A stretch of 64,000 nucleotides of DNA, taken from positions 4,876,001 through 4,940,000 of the forward strand of contig NZ_CP127385.1 in the NCBI RefSeq assembly GCF_030378205.1. Direction: 5' to 3'. Origin of the DNA: Bradyrhizobium sp. NP1. Its GTDB lineage: Bacteria; Pseudomonadota; Alphaproteobacteria; Rhizobiales; Xanthobacteraceae. Below the pieces are notes generated by a model. It ran no database searches, was not told the DNA's origin, and saw nothing but the letters and a program-made list of their open reading frames with translations. A program made the translations under genes and the position numbers. Positions 1 through 8,630 of the stretch are shown piece after piece. Within the stretch, counting starts at the first letter, position 1, and each line of letters begins with the position of its first letter.

Positions 1-61
1 GATTCTAACATTCGCAAACGTGCCTCCCAAGTGGGGAGCGAATGTTAGAATCGGACCACTA
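1..61. repeat. Palindromic hairpin element, left end cut by window edge
   Basis: The arm at 1-15 (gattctaacattcgc) pairs exactly with 41-55, followed by the outer cap ggaccactag. The last bases overlap the stop codon of the DAHP synthase gene, so the element sits exactly at its 3' end and could act as its terminator. It belongs to the same family as the elements at 17535, 22633 and 43426-44003: cap ctagtg/cactag, then a long stem ending in ttcgc. Confidence 0.75.
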
Positions 62-1447
62 GAACCCCGCCGCCGCCGGCACCGGCTTGACCTTGTTGCC
101 GCGCTCCTGCTTGAGCAGCTCGGCGATCAGGAAAGCGAGGTCGATCGACTGCTCGGCGTTGAGCCGTGGATCGCAGACCGTGTGGTAGCGGTCGTTGAGA
201 TCCTCTTCGGTGATGGCGCGCGCGCCGCCGATGCATTCGGTGACGTCCTGGCCCGTCATCTCCAGATGGACGCCGCCGGCATGGCTGCCTTCGGCGGCGT
301 GGATCGCAAAGAACGCGCGCACTTCCGACAGGATGCGGTCGAACGGCCTTGTCTTGTAGCCGGAGCTCGAGGTGACGGTGTTGCCGTGCATCGGATCACA
401 CGACCACACGACGCTGCGGCCTTCGCGCGTCACCGCGCGGATCAGCCCCGGCAGGTGATCGCCGACCTTGTCGGCGCCGAAGCGGTTGATCAGCGTCAGC
501 CGTCCGGGCTCGTTGTCCGGATTGAGCACGTCGATCAGGCGCAAGAGCTCGTCCGGCTTCAACGAGGGTCCGCATTTCAGGCCGATCGGATTCTTGATGC
601 CGCGGAAATATTCGACATGGGCGTGATCGAGCTGGCGGGTGCGATCGCCGATCCAGATGAAATGGCCCGAGGTCGCATACCAGTCGCCGGTCGTGGAATC
701 GACGCGGGTGAAGGCCTGCTCGTAGCCGAGCAGCAGCGCCTCGTGGCTGGTGTAGAAGTCGGTCGCGCGCAGCTCGGGGTGGCTTTCCAGATCGAGCCCG
801 CAGGCGCGCATGAAGTTCAGCGCCTCGGAGATGCGATCCGCCAGCTCCTTGTAGCGGCGCGACTGCGCGGAGTCCTTGAGGAAGCCGAGCATCCACTGGT
901 GCACGCTGCCGAGATTGGCAAAGCCGCCGGTCGCGAACGCACGCAACAGATTGAGCGTCGCCGCCGACTGCCGGTAGGCCATCAACTGGCGCACCGGATC
1001 GGGGTTGCGCGCTTCCGCGGTGAAGGCGATGTCGTTGATGATGTCGCCGCGATAGCTCGGCAGCTCGACGCCATCGATCTTCTCGGTGGCCGACGAGCGC
1101 GGCTTGGCGAACTGGCCGGCGATGCGGCCGATCTTCACCACCGGCACCGCGCCGGCATAGGTGAGCACCACCGCCATCTGCAGGAAGATGCGGAAGAAGT
1201 CGCGGATGTTGTTGGCGCCGTGCTCGGCGAAGCTTTCGGCGCAATCGCCGCCCTGCAGGAGGAAGGCTTCGCCCGCGGCGACGCGCGCAAGCGCCTTCTT
1301 CAGATTGCGCGCCTCGCCGGCAAAGACCAGCGGCGGAAAGGTGGCGAGCTGCGCCTCGACATCGGCCAACGCGCGGGCGTCGGGATATTGGGGCATCTGC
1401 TGCACCGGCCGGGCGCGCCAGCTATCCGGTGTCCACCGCTCGGACAT
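59..1447 (-). CDS. 3-deoxy-7-phosphoheptulonate synthase, class II (DAHP synthase)
   Basis: Condenses phosphoenolpyruvate with erythrose 4-phosphate, the first step of the shikimate pathway; cytoplasmic. The 462-aa product has the plant/actinobacterial class II signatures: GGDCAESF with the metal-ligand Cys near the N terminus, [12 protein letters not shown], the [10 protein letters not shown] block with the metal His, [15 protein letters not shown] with the metal Glu, and CDPRLN with the metal Asp near the C terminus. Length is normal for the family. I start at MSERWTP rather than seven codons upstream because family members begin with this WTPDSWR segment. The stop codon lies inside a palindromic element. 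The reverse strand carries a long spurious frame. Confidence 0.95.
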   Translation of the reverse strand: MSERWTPDSWRARPVQQMPQYPDARALADVEAQLATFPPLVFAGEARNLKKALARVAAGEAFLLQGGDCAESFAEHGANNIRDFFRIFLQMAVVLTYAGAVPVVKIGRIAGQFAKPRSSATEKIDGVELPSYRGDIINDIAFTAEARNPDPVRQLMAYRQSAATLNLLRAFATGGFANLGSVHQWMLGFLKDSAQSRRYKELADRISEALNFMRACGLDLESHPELRATDFYTSHEALLLGYEQAFTRVDSTTGDWYATSGHFIWIGDRTRQLDHAHVEYFRGIKNPIGLKCGPSLKPDELLRLIDVLNPDNEPGRLTLINRFGADKVGDHLPGLIRAVTREGRSVVWSCDPMHGNTVTSSSGYKTRPFDRILSEVRAFFAIHAAEGSHAGGVHLEMTGQDVTECIGGARAITEEDLNDRYHTVCDPRLNAEQSIDLAFLIAELLKQERGNKVKPVPAAAGF

Positions 1448-1636
1448 GGGGGTCAACTCCTTGAGCAAAAACCGTCACTTACCGAGGCAAGCGCATGCGC
1501 CGCGTTATACACAGGCTGCTCCATAACCGCTAGCCGCAATTCCGCCCCAGCATCAGACGCTTACCACAAGCCCTTGCGGCCAAAGTCGAATTCGCATTTG
1601 CTTGAACCACGACCTGAGGCAGGCGGGGACCGGGCG

Positions 1637-2539
1637 GTGGATACGGCGGCGCTGGACGACGTTTTCAGTGATGACATCACGATCCCCGCGGCCGACGGCT
1701 ACCCGCTCGCCGCCACCCTGTTCCTGCCGCGGGGCGCCAAGCGGCATGCGGTGCTGATCAGCTCGGCGACCGCCGTGCCGCGCCGGATCTACCGCGGCTT
1801 TGCCGGCTACCTGGCGCATCGCGGCTGCGCCGTGCTCACCTACGACTATCGCGGCGTTGGCGGCTCGCGGCAGCGCGCGGTCGAAGGCTACAACCGGCCG
1901 CGATCGCTGGTCGGCTTCAAGGCCTCGATGGCCGACTGGGCCGCACTCGACATCACCGCCGCTGTCGCGTGGATGCGCGAGCGCTACCACAACCTGCCGC
2001 TCTCTTATGTCGGCCATTCCTTCGGCGGCCAGGCGCTTGGCCTGCTCAAGAACAACGGCGAGATATCGCGCGCGCTGCTCGTTGCCTCGCAGGCCGCCTA
2101 CTGGAGGCTGATGGCCTCGCCGGAGCGCTACCGCGTCTACGCGCTGCTCAACTTCGTCGGCGTCCCCCTCACCCGGCTGCGGGGCTATGCCCCGGGGCGG
2201 ATGGGGATCGGCGAGGACCTGCCCAAGGGCGTGTTCCTGCAATGGGTCAAATGGGTGATGAGCCCACGCTATCTGTTCGACGATTCCTCGCTCACGACGC
2301 TCGGCAATTTCGCCAACTACAAGGGCGCGATGCGCGCGCTGTGCTTCACCGACGATCCCTGGGCCACGCGGCCCGCGGTCGAGCTGCTCGCCGGCTTCTA
2401 TACCGGGACGGCGGCGGAGATCATCTCCATCAGGCCTGCCGAGCTCGCGGTCGAGAAAATCGGGCATCTCGGTTTCTTCCGCCCCGAGCATCGCGACACG
2501 TTGTGGCGTGGTGCGGCGGAGTGGCTGGAGGGGCAGTGA
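1637..2539 (+). CDS. Alpha/beta hydrolase, predicted
   Basis: A single-domain alpha/beta hydrolase of about 300 aa. The fold is visible as PAADGYPLAATLFLP at the N terminus, the YDYRGVGGS oxyanion region, the nucleophile elbow GHSFGG (Ser at about residue 130) and a C-terminal GHLGFF supplying the probable catalytic His. The start is the GTG at 1637, preceded by a purine-rich ggcgggga; the longer open frame upstream is antisense to DAHP synthase and not real. It resembles the COG4757-type predicted hydrolases of unknown substrate. It is divergent from the DAHP synthase gene, with 190 bp between start codons. Confidence 0.85.
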   Translation: MDTAALDDVFSDDITIPAADGYPLAATLFLPRGAKRHAVLISSATAVPRRIYRGFAGYLAHRGCAVLTYDYRGVGGSRQRAVEGYNRPRSLVGFKASMADWAALDITAAVAWMRERYHNLPLSYVGHSFGGQALGLLKNNGEISRALLVASQAAYWRLMASPERYRVYALLNFVGVPLTRLRGYAPGRMGIGEDLPKGVFLQWVKWVMSPRYLFDDSSLTTLGNFANYKGAMRALCFTDDPWATRPAVELLAGFYTGTAAEIISIRPAELAVEKIGHLGFFRPEHRDTLWRGAAEWLEGQ

Positions 2540-3206
2540 TCGGCGTACTGGATCGCAGCCGGAGCCTGTCATCGGGCGCGCATTCGCGCGACCCGTTGGC
2601 GGGCGATGACAATCGACAATCCTGGGGCAATGCTCGACACACGCCTTCGCCTTCTCGCGGCGGATTCCGCCCGAGGCCTTGATCAACATCTCCCTCCGAG
2701 AACAGAGGGCGCAGGGAAAGCCGGGCGCTTGACCGCACCCGCAGCCTCGTGCGCAAAGTAAAAAAGCACACGAGTTAGTCACCACAGGTTTGGCCACAAC
2801 ATCCGGCCTTCCCTGCGCAATGGTTTTAACGGTTTCCTTCGCGCTCTCCCCGGTGACCGGGCTTTTTTGCCACCGTCACTTGCGAAACGTCTCGCAAGCT
2901 TGATGCCAGCGTCGGGGCATCAGGACCACACGACTTCGCCGTCCGCGTTGGCACCGCTCGTCAATGGTGCCGCCGCGTCCATCGCATCCCGCGCCCAACG
3001 TTCGTGACGATCGCGAAACGCCCCTCTTGATCAGGACGGGACGCAGGAATTGAAGCCACTGATTTGCCCGACGGCGAAAGCGATTTATTTTTTGCGCGAG
3101 GACTGGACGACCCAAATCACGTTGACTTCGTTCAAGAATTTTTCCTGTCCGCGCAGGCGCTTTTTCAAGCGCCAAGCGCGCGATGACGCTCGCAAAACGC
3201 GGTGAT
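2540..3206. other. Intergenic, no gene seen; genus-type non-coding repeat
   Basis: No open frame here has convincing codon use. From about 2780 the sequence resembles, from memory, non-coding stretches found many times in Bradyrhizobium genomes, including a short GC hairpin with a T-run at 2849-2868. Not checked against any database. Confidence 0.45.
2849..2868 (+). terminator. Possible rho-independent terminator
   Basis: Stem cccgg/ccggg with a tga loop followed by c and six T. The stem is short, and the site lies 310 bp beyond the nearest upstream + strand gene, so it may instead be part of the surrounding repeat. Confidence 0.4.
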
Positions 3207-3319
3207 TTGTTCGACCCGGGCAAATCACCCGTGACAGGCCATGTGCTCATAGACTGATGATGTCCGCCTAGCCCCGAACAACGGCGCAAAAGCAGACATG
3301 CTCTTATCGGCCCTATGGG
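3207..3319. repeat. 113-bp direct repeat, module B copy 1
   Basis: Essentially identical to 5795-5907, from ttgttcgacccgggc to cggccctatggg. The two copies lie in direct orientation on either side of the binding-protein/CusF-TlpA gene pair. A degenerate start of the same module follows module A at 11106. Confidence 0.9.
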
Positions 3320-3468
3320 CCATGAACGGACTCAACGGTAGGGATTTGTCGCCAGCCGTGGCTCTCTTACCTTGCGTTCATGCGCAGCCAGCTTCGGCAC
3401 GTTGCAGTAAGTTCAAGCCCCAGCGAGCCGAGCCCTCGATCCACTTCGCTCCATCGGGCTATGCCTGC

Positions 3469-4506
3469 TCACTCGATCTTGCGGTAGTACAGGCGGACCA
3501 GCTCTTGCGGTGTCTTGTTGGTCTTGATGGCGCCGGATTCGATCCGCGTCTTGAACGCCTGCTCCAACGCCTGAGCGACGTCGAGCTGGTGATCAAAGCC
3601 GAGGCTTTTCGCGGCTTTGACCGACGCCTCAACCGGGACCGCCGCCCCATAGTAGCCGGCCGCCTGTGCGGCGAGGACCGCCTCGCGCGGGTGCTGGCCG
3701 GCCCACTCCCTTGCGTGCCTGAATGCCCGTGCGATCTTGGCCGCGGTCTCGGGGTCGTTATCGACGATCGCGCGCTTGATGACCGTGAGACAGCAAAACT
3801 CATTATTGTACGTTGTTTCGTTCTGGGTGACGAGCCGCCGGGCGACATGCTTGTCCTCCAGCAGCGATGTGCGGGGCTCTCCAATGGCGACCGCGTCGAA
3901 CTTCCCCGTCTTGAACCCCTCCGCCACGTAGTCGTTCAGACTCGGCAGTGCCTCCCAGGGCAAGGTCGTCAGTGTGATGTCTCTGGGAGCATCCAGCCCG
4001 GGTGCCTTCAGCCAATGGTGAAGCCACATATGACCGTGCAACAGGAACGGCTCGACGGCATATGGAAGGATCTCGATCGTCTTCCCCTTGAGGTCAGCGG
4101 CGGACTGGATCGGGGCGTCCGGCGCGACCATCACCGACCAGCAGCCGAAGTGGTTGCCGTCGACGATGTAGTAGTCGACATTCCCGGCCACCATGTGATG
4201 AAGCTGGTCCGTGTCGAAATAGCCGAAATCGGCCTCGGTGAGCCCCGCGTCGGTCTTCACCCAGAGCCGATGGGATCTGCCCTCGGAGACGGCAGTGCGA
4301 TTGTCGAGCGCGGCGATGCCCCGGACCCGCAGGCCTTCTTCGGCGAAGAAGCCTTTCACGAGAACCGCATACTGACCGAGGTGACAGGTCAGCCCCGTCG
4401 GGTCGTAGCCCATGATGAAAGTCTTCTGGTCCGCGGCGCCAGCCGGCACCCCTAACAAGCAGAGGACGATTCCCAAACTGATGATGAGTACGTTGAGGCG
4501 TTTCAT
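3469..4506 (-). CDS. Orphan ABC transporter substrate-binding protein, NMT1/THI5-like
   Basis: A 345-aa secreted protein. Signal peptide MKRLNVLIISLGIVLCLLGVPAGAA is followed by a periplasmic-binding-protein fold of the NitT/TauT type (GLTCHLGQYAVLVKGFFAEEGL, GYFDTDQLHHMVAGNVDY, KGKTIEILPYAVEPF, FDAVAIGEP). The start is supported by gaggagctgac just upstream. No permease or ATPase gene lies nearby. It follows the CusF-TlpA gene by 54 bp on the same strand, so the two are probably co-transcribed. His, Met and Cys cluster in places (QLHHM, NHFGCW, HGHMWLHHW, EFCC), which with the CusF partner suggests a metal or metal complex as ligand; that is inference. Confidence 0.8.
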   Translation of the reverse strand: MKRLNVLIISLGIVLCLLGVPAGAADQKTFIMGYDPTGLTCHLGQYAVLVKGFFAEEGLRVRGIAALDNRTAVSEGRSHRLWVKTDAGLTEADFGYFDTDQLHHMVAGNVDYYIVDGNHFGCWSVMVAPDAPIQSAADLKGKTIEILPYAVEPFLLHGHMWLHHWLKAPGLDAPRDITLTTLPWEALPSLNDYVAEGFKTGKFDAVAIGEPRTSLLEDKHVARRLVTQNETTYNNEFCCLTVIKRAIVDNDPETAAKIARAFRHAREWAGQHPREAVLAAQAAGYYGAAVPVEASVKAAKSLGFDHQLDVAQALEQAFKTRIESGAIKTNKTPQELVRLYYRKIE

Positions 4507-4560
4507 TGTCAGCTCCTCTCTGGTTCTGAGGATACGACCCCCTACTTTTGTCATCACCAC

Positions 4561-5346
4561 TCAGCGTCGTGCGGTGGCCTCGGGTTGTTGCAGGAGGCTC
4601 TCTACGGCCCGTTGGCTGACGCCATCGAGCCAATCTCGCCCTCCGACCTCGCGGACGATTACATTCCCCGCCCGATCGATAAGGTAGGTGGTGGGCAGGA
4701 CAAGCACCCGATAGCTCCGTGCGGTTGACGAGGACGGATCTAACCCAACGCGAAGCGATACTCCTGCCTTGCCCACGAATGCCTGGATCTTTGCGATGGG
4801 TGCGGTGTCGAGATTGACGGCCAGCACTTCCAGTCCGCGATCTTTATATCGCCGATATAGCCCATCGATGGTCGGCATTTCTGCCCGACACGACCCGCAC
4901 CACGTGGCCCAGAAGTTGAGGAGGACCACTTTGCCCCGTAGATCCGAGAAGCGGATCGGCGCCCCTGACAGCGTGGGCAAGGTGAAGTCAGGAGCCGGGA
5001 AGCTCGTCAAATTAGGCTGCGGGTGATCCTCGACCGGCTCGATAGCAGCAATCACCCATTCGAGATCGCGAGCCTGGAGGGAAAATCGGACCAGCGCACC
5101 CACCTGAAGTCCGAGAAGCTGTTCAGAGTGCTGTACCGGAAAGGCCATTCGCATGGCCGGCATGAGACCGGAAATGGGACCGTGGTCCAGCGTCACTGTC
5201 CCGTGGCTCTCGTCCACCGCTACCACGCGGCCCTCTCCATCGAAACGGGATTGGGCATGCCCCGGGACCACGGCCAAATGTAGATGCCAGCAGAGGGCGG
5301 ATGAGACCAGCAATCGAATCCAAGGATGCAGGCCAGGCTTGTTCAT
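4561..5346 (-). CDS. CusF-like copper-binding domain fused to TlpA/thioredoxin-like protein
   Basis: About 261 aa. A signal peptide (to about residue 32, ..VVPGHAQ) is followed by a CusF/YdeI-type domain (GEGRVVAVDESHGTVTLDHG, then GLMPAMRMAFPV with the two Met expected for Cu(I) binding) and a TlpA/ResA-like thioredoxin domain with active site WATWCGSC and the cis-Pro loop VLPTTYLIDR. Such an arrangement suits periplasmic copper delivery or disulfide reduction, for instance during cytochrome oxidase maturation. The start is MNKPG, with gaggtagg about 10 bp upstream. First gene of a pair with the downstream binding protein; the pair sits between 113-bp direct repeats. Confidence 0.85.
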   Translation of the reverse strand: MNKPGLHPWIRLLVSSALCWHLHLAVVPGHAQSRFDGEGRVVAVDESHGTVTLDHGPISGLMPAMRMAFPVQHSEQLLGLQVGALVRFSLQARDLEWVIAAIEPVEDHPQPNLTSFPAPDFTLPTLSGAPIRFSDLRGKVVLLNFWATWCGSCRAEMPTIDGLYRRYKDRGLEVLAVNLDTAPIAKIQAFVGKAGVSLRVGLDPSSSTARSYRVLVLPTTYLIDRAGNVIVREVGGRDWLDGVSQRAVESLLQQPEATARR

Positions 5347-5676
5347 GGTTGAACCTACCTCATGTGGCCGGCAGCGATGGCGCTTCCTCGTTGCCTCAAA
5401 GTAAGCATTTAGCAACAATCGTCGTGCGCCCGTGCGCACGATAAGTGCTCGGTGACAGACCGGCACGAAAGAGCTGTCGGTTTTATTGGAAGTGCGATGC
5501 CCGCCGACGGCATTCCCCGCTGCCCATCCACGTGGAACGGAGACATCGGCGCGTCCCGTCTCGAAGGGCAGCTCTAAAGAAGATTACACGATCCCAGGCT
5601 CATCCAAAAGACCTCATATTGGCCGAGGCGCGGCACAGACAATTCGGCCAAACTCACCGACCCTAGTGTCCGAGTC

Positions 5677-5792
5677 GGGTCAAAATCGGTAAATCTCACA
5701 TTGAGGACAACAATTCCGCTTCGCCTGCCAAAGCAGACCTGGGCTGGTCAAAACACTCCCGGCGAGCAACCTGGCGCAGCGAAATTCAACTG
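5677..5792. repeat. 116-bp repeat, module A copy 1
   Basis: Nearly identical to 10988-11105: both run from a caaaatcggtaaatctcac core through ggcgagcaacctggcgcagc. Here it is directly followed by module B, so A-B looks like the complete unit. Confidence 0.88.
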
Positions 5793-5794
5793 AG

Positions 5795-5907
5795 TTGTTC
5801 GACCCGGGCAAATCACCCGTGACAGGCCATGTGCTCATAGACTGATGATGTCCGCCTAGCCCCGAACAACGGCGCAAAAGCAGACATGCTCTTATCGGCC
5901 CTATGGG
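5795..5907. repeat. 113-bp direct repeat, module B copy 2
   Basis: Second copy of 3207-3319, adjoining module A on its left. It ends 220 bp before the SDR gene. Confidence 0.9.
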
Positions 5908-6127
5908 TCCAGAAGGCGACCTCGCGTACTCGGCCGCTTCTGACGCAAAGCGAATATTGGCACTCGTGCTGGCCAGTAGCGCTAGGCGGCCAGTCCATTT
6001 CTTCCCTCTTGTGGGGATGATCCGGGAGGGGATAGCCTTGGGTCCCATTCTTGCGGTACCCCGACTGCGCCCACCCGCAGGGGGATTAAGCGCAGTTGCT
6101 CGGTGCGTCCCTTACAGGAGTCCTCCG

Positions 6128-6997
6128 ATGTCATCCCTCAGAGGCAAGACGCTGTTTATCTCGGGCGCGAGCCGCGGGATTGGGCTTGCGATCGCGCTGC
6201 GGGCCGCACGCGACGGCGCCAATATCGCAATCGCCGCGAAGACGGCGGAACCGCATCCGAAGCTGAAGGGCACCATCTTTACGGCCGCCGACGAGGTGCG
6301 CGCGGCCGGCGGCAAGGCGCTGCCAGTCATCTGCGATATTCGCGATGAGGCCCAGGTGATCGCGGCGGTTGATAAGACCGTCGCCGAATTCGGTGGCATC
6401 AATATCTGCGTCAACAACGCCAGCGCCATCAGCCTGACCGACTCCCAGGCAACCGACATGAAGCGGTTCGACCTGATGATGGGCATCAACACCCGCGGCA
6501 CTTTTATGGTGTCGAAGTATTGTATCCCGCACCTGACGAAGGCCGAAAACCCGCACATCCTGATGCTGTCGCCGCCGCTCGACATGAAGGCGAAATGGTT
6601 CGAGCACTCCACCGCCTATACGATGGCGAAGTTCGGCATGAGCATGTGCGTGCTGGGACTATCGGCCGAACTGAAGAGTGCGGGCGTCGCGGTCAACGCG
6701 CTGTGGCCGCGCACTACGATCGCTACCGCCGCGGTCGGCAATCTTCTGGGGGGCGATGCCATGATGCGCGCGAGCCGCACGCCCGAGATCGTGGGAGATG
6801 CGGCTTATGTCATCCTCACAAAGCCGTCGCGCGAGTTCACCGGGCAGTTCTGTATCGATGACAAGCTGCTGTATGCCAGCGGAGTGCGTGATTTCGACCG
6901 CTATCGCGTCGATGCCTCGGTCCCGCTGGCGTCGGACTTCTTCGTGCCTGACGATGACGCGCCGCCGCCCGGCGTCACGGTAATGCCCCTGCGCTAA
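6128..6997 (+). CDS. SDR family NAD(P)-dependent oxidoreductase (HSDL2-like)
   Basis: A 289-aa short-chain dehydrogenase. It has the Rossmann glycine motif GASRGIG at residues 12-18, the NNAS motif, and the catalytic YTMAK. The HPKLKGTIFTAADEVRAAGG insertion and the LSPPLDMKAKWF segment are typical of hydroxysteroid-dehydrogenase-like protein 2 relatives, often annotated as acting on acyl or hydroxy-acyl substrates. The chosen start has aggagtcctccg immediately upstream; the longer frame begins inside repeat B and is not credible. No partner genes adjoin it. Confidence 0.9.
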   Translation: MSSLRGKTLFISGASRGIGLAIALRAARDGANIAIAAKTAEPHPKLKGTIFTAADEVRAAGGKALPVICDIRDEAQVIAAVDKTVAEFGGINICVNNASAISLTDSQATDMKRFDLMMGINTRGTFMVSKYCIPHLTKAENPHILMLSPPLDMKAKWFEHSTAYTMAKFGMSMCVLGLSAELKSAGVAVNALWPRTTIATAAVGNLLGGDAMMRASRTPEIVGDAAYVILTKPSREFTGQFCIDDKLLYASGVRDFDRYRVDASVPLASDFFVPDDDAPPPGVTVMPLR

Positions 6998-7381
6998 GCC
7001 GGCGCCTTTGCCACTGCGTCAACGTCGGCTTCGGGGCCAATGACAGACATCAGGCTGCGGGCCATGGTGCAGGAGCGGCCTGTCCGGGTCATCCGGACGA
7101 GGATCGATAGCCCGGGATCAACGAAGTCGACGCTTATGCACGGGGCACGATCCGCAAAAATCGGACTACCAACTTGTTGGCGCGCGCCAGATCCTCCAGT
7201 GCGTCGGCCAAATCAAGATCGGCTCATCGGCCCAAGCATTGTACCAAACCCCCAATTTTCGGCGGCATGGAAAACGCAGTGGCGCAACGCCAGTCTTATC
7301 GAGTTCGCCGACTTCTAAATCGCAATCTTCCGGCGCGAGTTGGATCGGTAGCCACGGCATGGCCCACACGAAATCTAGCGC
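6998..7381. other. Intergenic, nothing recognised
   Basis: I see no gene, RNA or clear repeat in this stretch between the SDR gene and the small protein gene at 7382. Confidence 0.4.
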
Positions 7382-7561
7382 CTAGAGGGTGCGTGTAACT
7401 AATGCCGCCACCCGCCTCTGGAAGCCACTGATCTGTCTGAACGCATCCCGCCGCTCTGACCCTTCAGGCAGCCGTTGTGCGGCTTCCCATAGGGTCACCA
7501 GCAACCGCGCCATATCTATCAGTTCATTAAATTCGAGCATTCCAACGATGCGTTGGCTCAA
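7382..7561 (-). CDS. Small hypothetical protein (59 aa), TTG start
   Basis: The frame starts at TTG with a strong caggagg 7 bp upstream and encodes LSQRIVGMLEFNELIDMARL and onwards, a helical, charged small protein ending GFQRRVAALVTRTL. No domain is recognised, though it resembles from memory small orphan proteins of Bradyrhizobium. The good ribosome-binding site is the main evidence for a real gene. Confidence 0.55.
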   Translation of the reverse strand: MSQRIVGMLEFNELIDMARLLVTLWEAAQRLPEGSERRDAFRQISGFQRRVAALVTRTL

Positions 7562-8120
7562 TGTTGAGTCCTCCTGGTAGGAACGGATCAATGTAAGGGA
7601 GGATCGCGGCTTGATGGCGCGGTCAGTAAGGGAAGAGAGTAAAGTGCAACTCGCCGTATCGATGCAGTTGCCGCGCGGAACTATTGGCGCAGCAAAAGGT
7701 GCTCTTCTCCACGCACGTCGCATAGCATCGATGTCCTTCTCCTACCCATGTCGAATACGAGGATCAGCCAGCATTTGCGGCATTCCGCGCGTCATGAAGT
7801 TGTCATACGCAGACTGGCGCATTCCACCCGGCCCTCTGGGTTTCGAAGTGGTAATCGGCGCGACCGGGGCTATTTAAAAAAGCAGTCCCCAAAATCTCCA
7901 AATCTTTGAGCGCTGCACCCGAATTGGCGCGGCCGCAGGTGAGCGAAAATTTGCCCAATGTGCGCTGGCAGGCACCGCCCCTTGGCCCCAGACAGCTGAA
8001 ACGACTGCATCCATCACGGAACCGCTGCTGTTGGGCCAACAACCGACCTTTCTATAATCAGTTCGACGCCCGAGCGTTGAGCATCCACAACGATCTCACC
8101 GTCGCGGTGCAAACACCAGT
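7562..8120. other. Intergenic, nothing recognised
   Basis: No supported gene in this 560 bp. It probably includes the decayed upstream part of the recombinase whose C terminus remains at 8121. Confidence 0.4.
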
Positions 8121-8360
8121 GTGACTACCCGCCAATATGCGCGCCTCGTTTCAGAGTGGATCGGCGGCGTGGGGCTGAACCCGAGGCTGTTTGGGACTCA
8201 TTCCCTGAGACGCACCAAAGCAACCCTGATCTATCGGCGTACCGGCAATCTCAGGGCCGTCCAGCGCTTGCTCGGGCATACCAAGATCGAAAGCACGGTC
8301 AAATATCTCGGCATCGAAGTAGATGACGCCCTCGCAATAGCGGAACAAGTTGATGTCTGA
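8121..8360 (+). pseudogene. Tyrosine recombinase/integrase, C-terminal remnant
   Basis: About 79 codons match the C-terminal catalytic half of small tyrosine recombinases: TTRQYARLVSEWIGG, then HSLRRT (the HxLR box), LGHTKIEST (LGH box) and VKYLGIEVDDAL with the nucleophilic Tyr. The N-terminal region with the first catalytic Arg is missing, as upstream frames are closed and unrelated. It is therefore a fragment, consistent with past integration events in this repeat-rich stretch. Confidence 0.75.
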
Positions 8361-8630
8361 AGTGCCCGGGCAGAGCGGACATGCTCTGCCCGTCCTCTAA
8401 CCGCCGGTTTGTGCCATGAACGGACTCATGCGCCGCAGCAAAGGGCATCTCTGTTCGATCACCTTGCTTCCAAGCAGTGAGGGCCGCAAGGCGAGACTGG
8501 GTACCTTGGCGGTCTTGAGGTTGACGATAAGCTCGGACTTCGTCGGGGCCTGCACCCATCTGGGTTTGCCTTACGAAAGCCACCGACTATAGGCTCCAGA
8601 TAGGAAAGGTTCCACGTCGGAGGTCCAGCA

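Noticed and set aside
20..1636. Long + strand frame running from position 20 into the hydrolase gene
   Set aside because: Its first 500 codons are the mirror of the DAHP synthase gene, are Arg/Ala/Gly-rich without domains, and no start signal supports it; only the part from 1637 is a gene.
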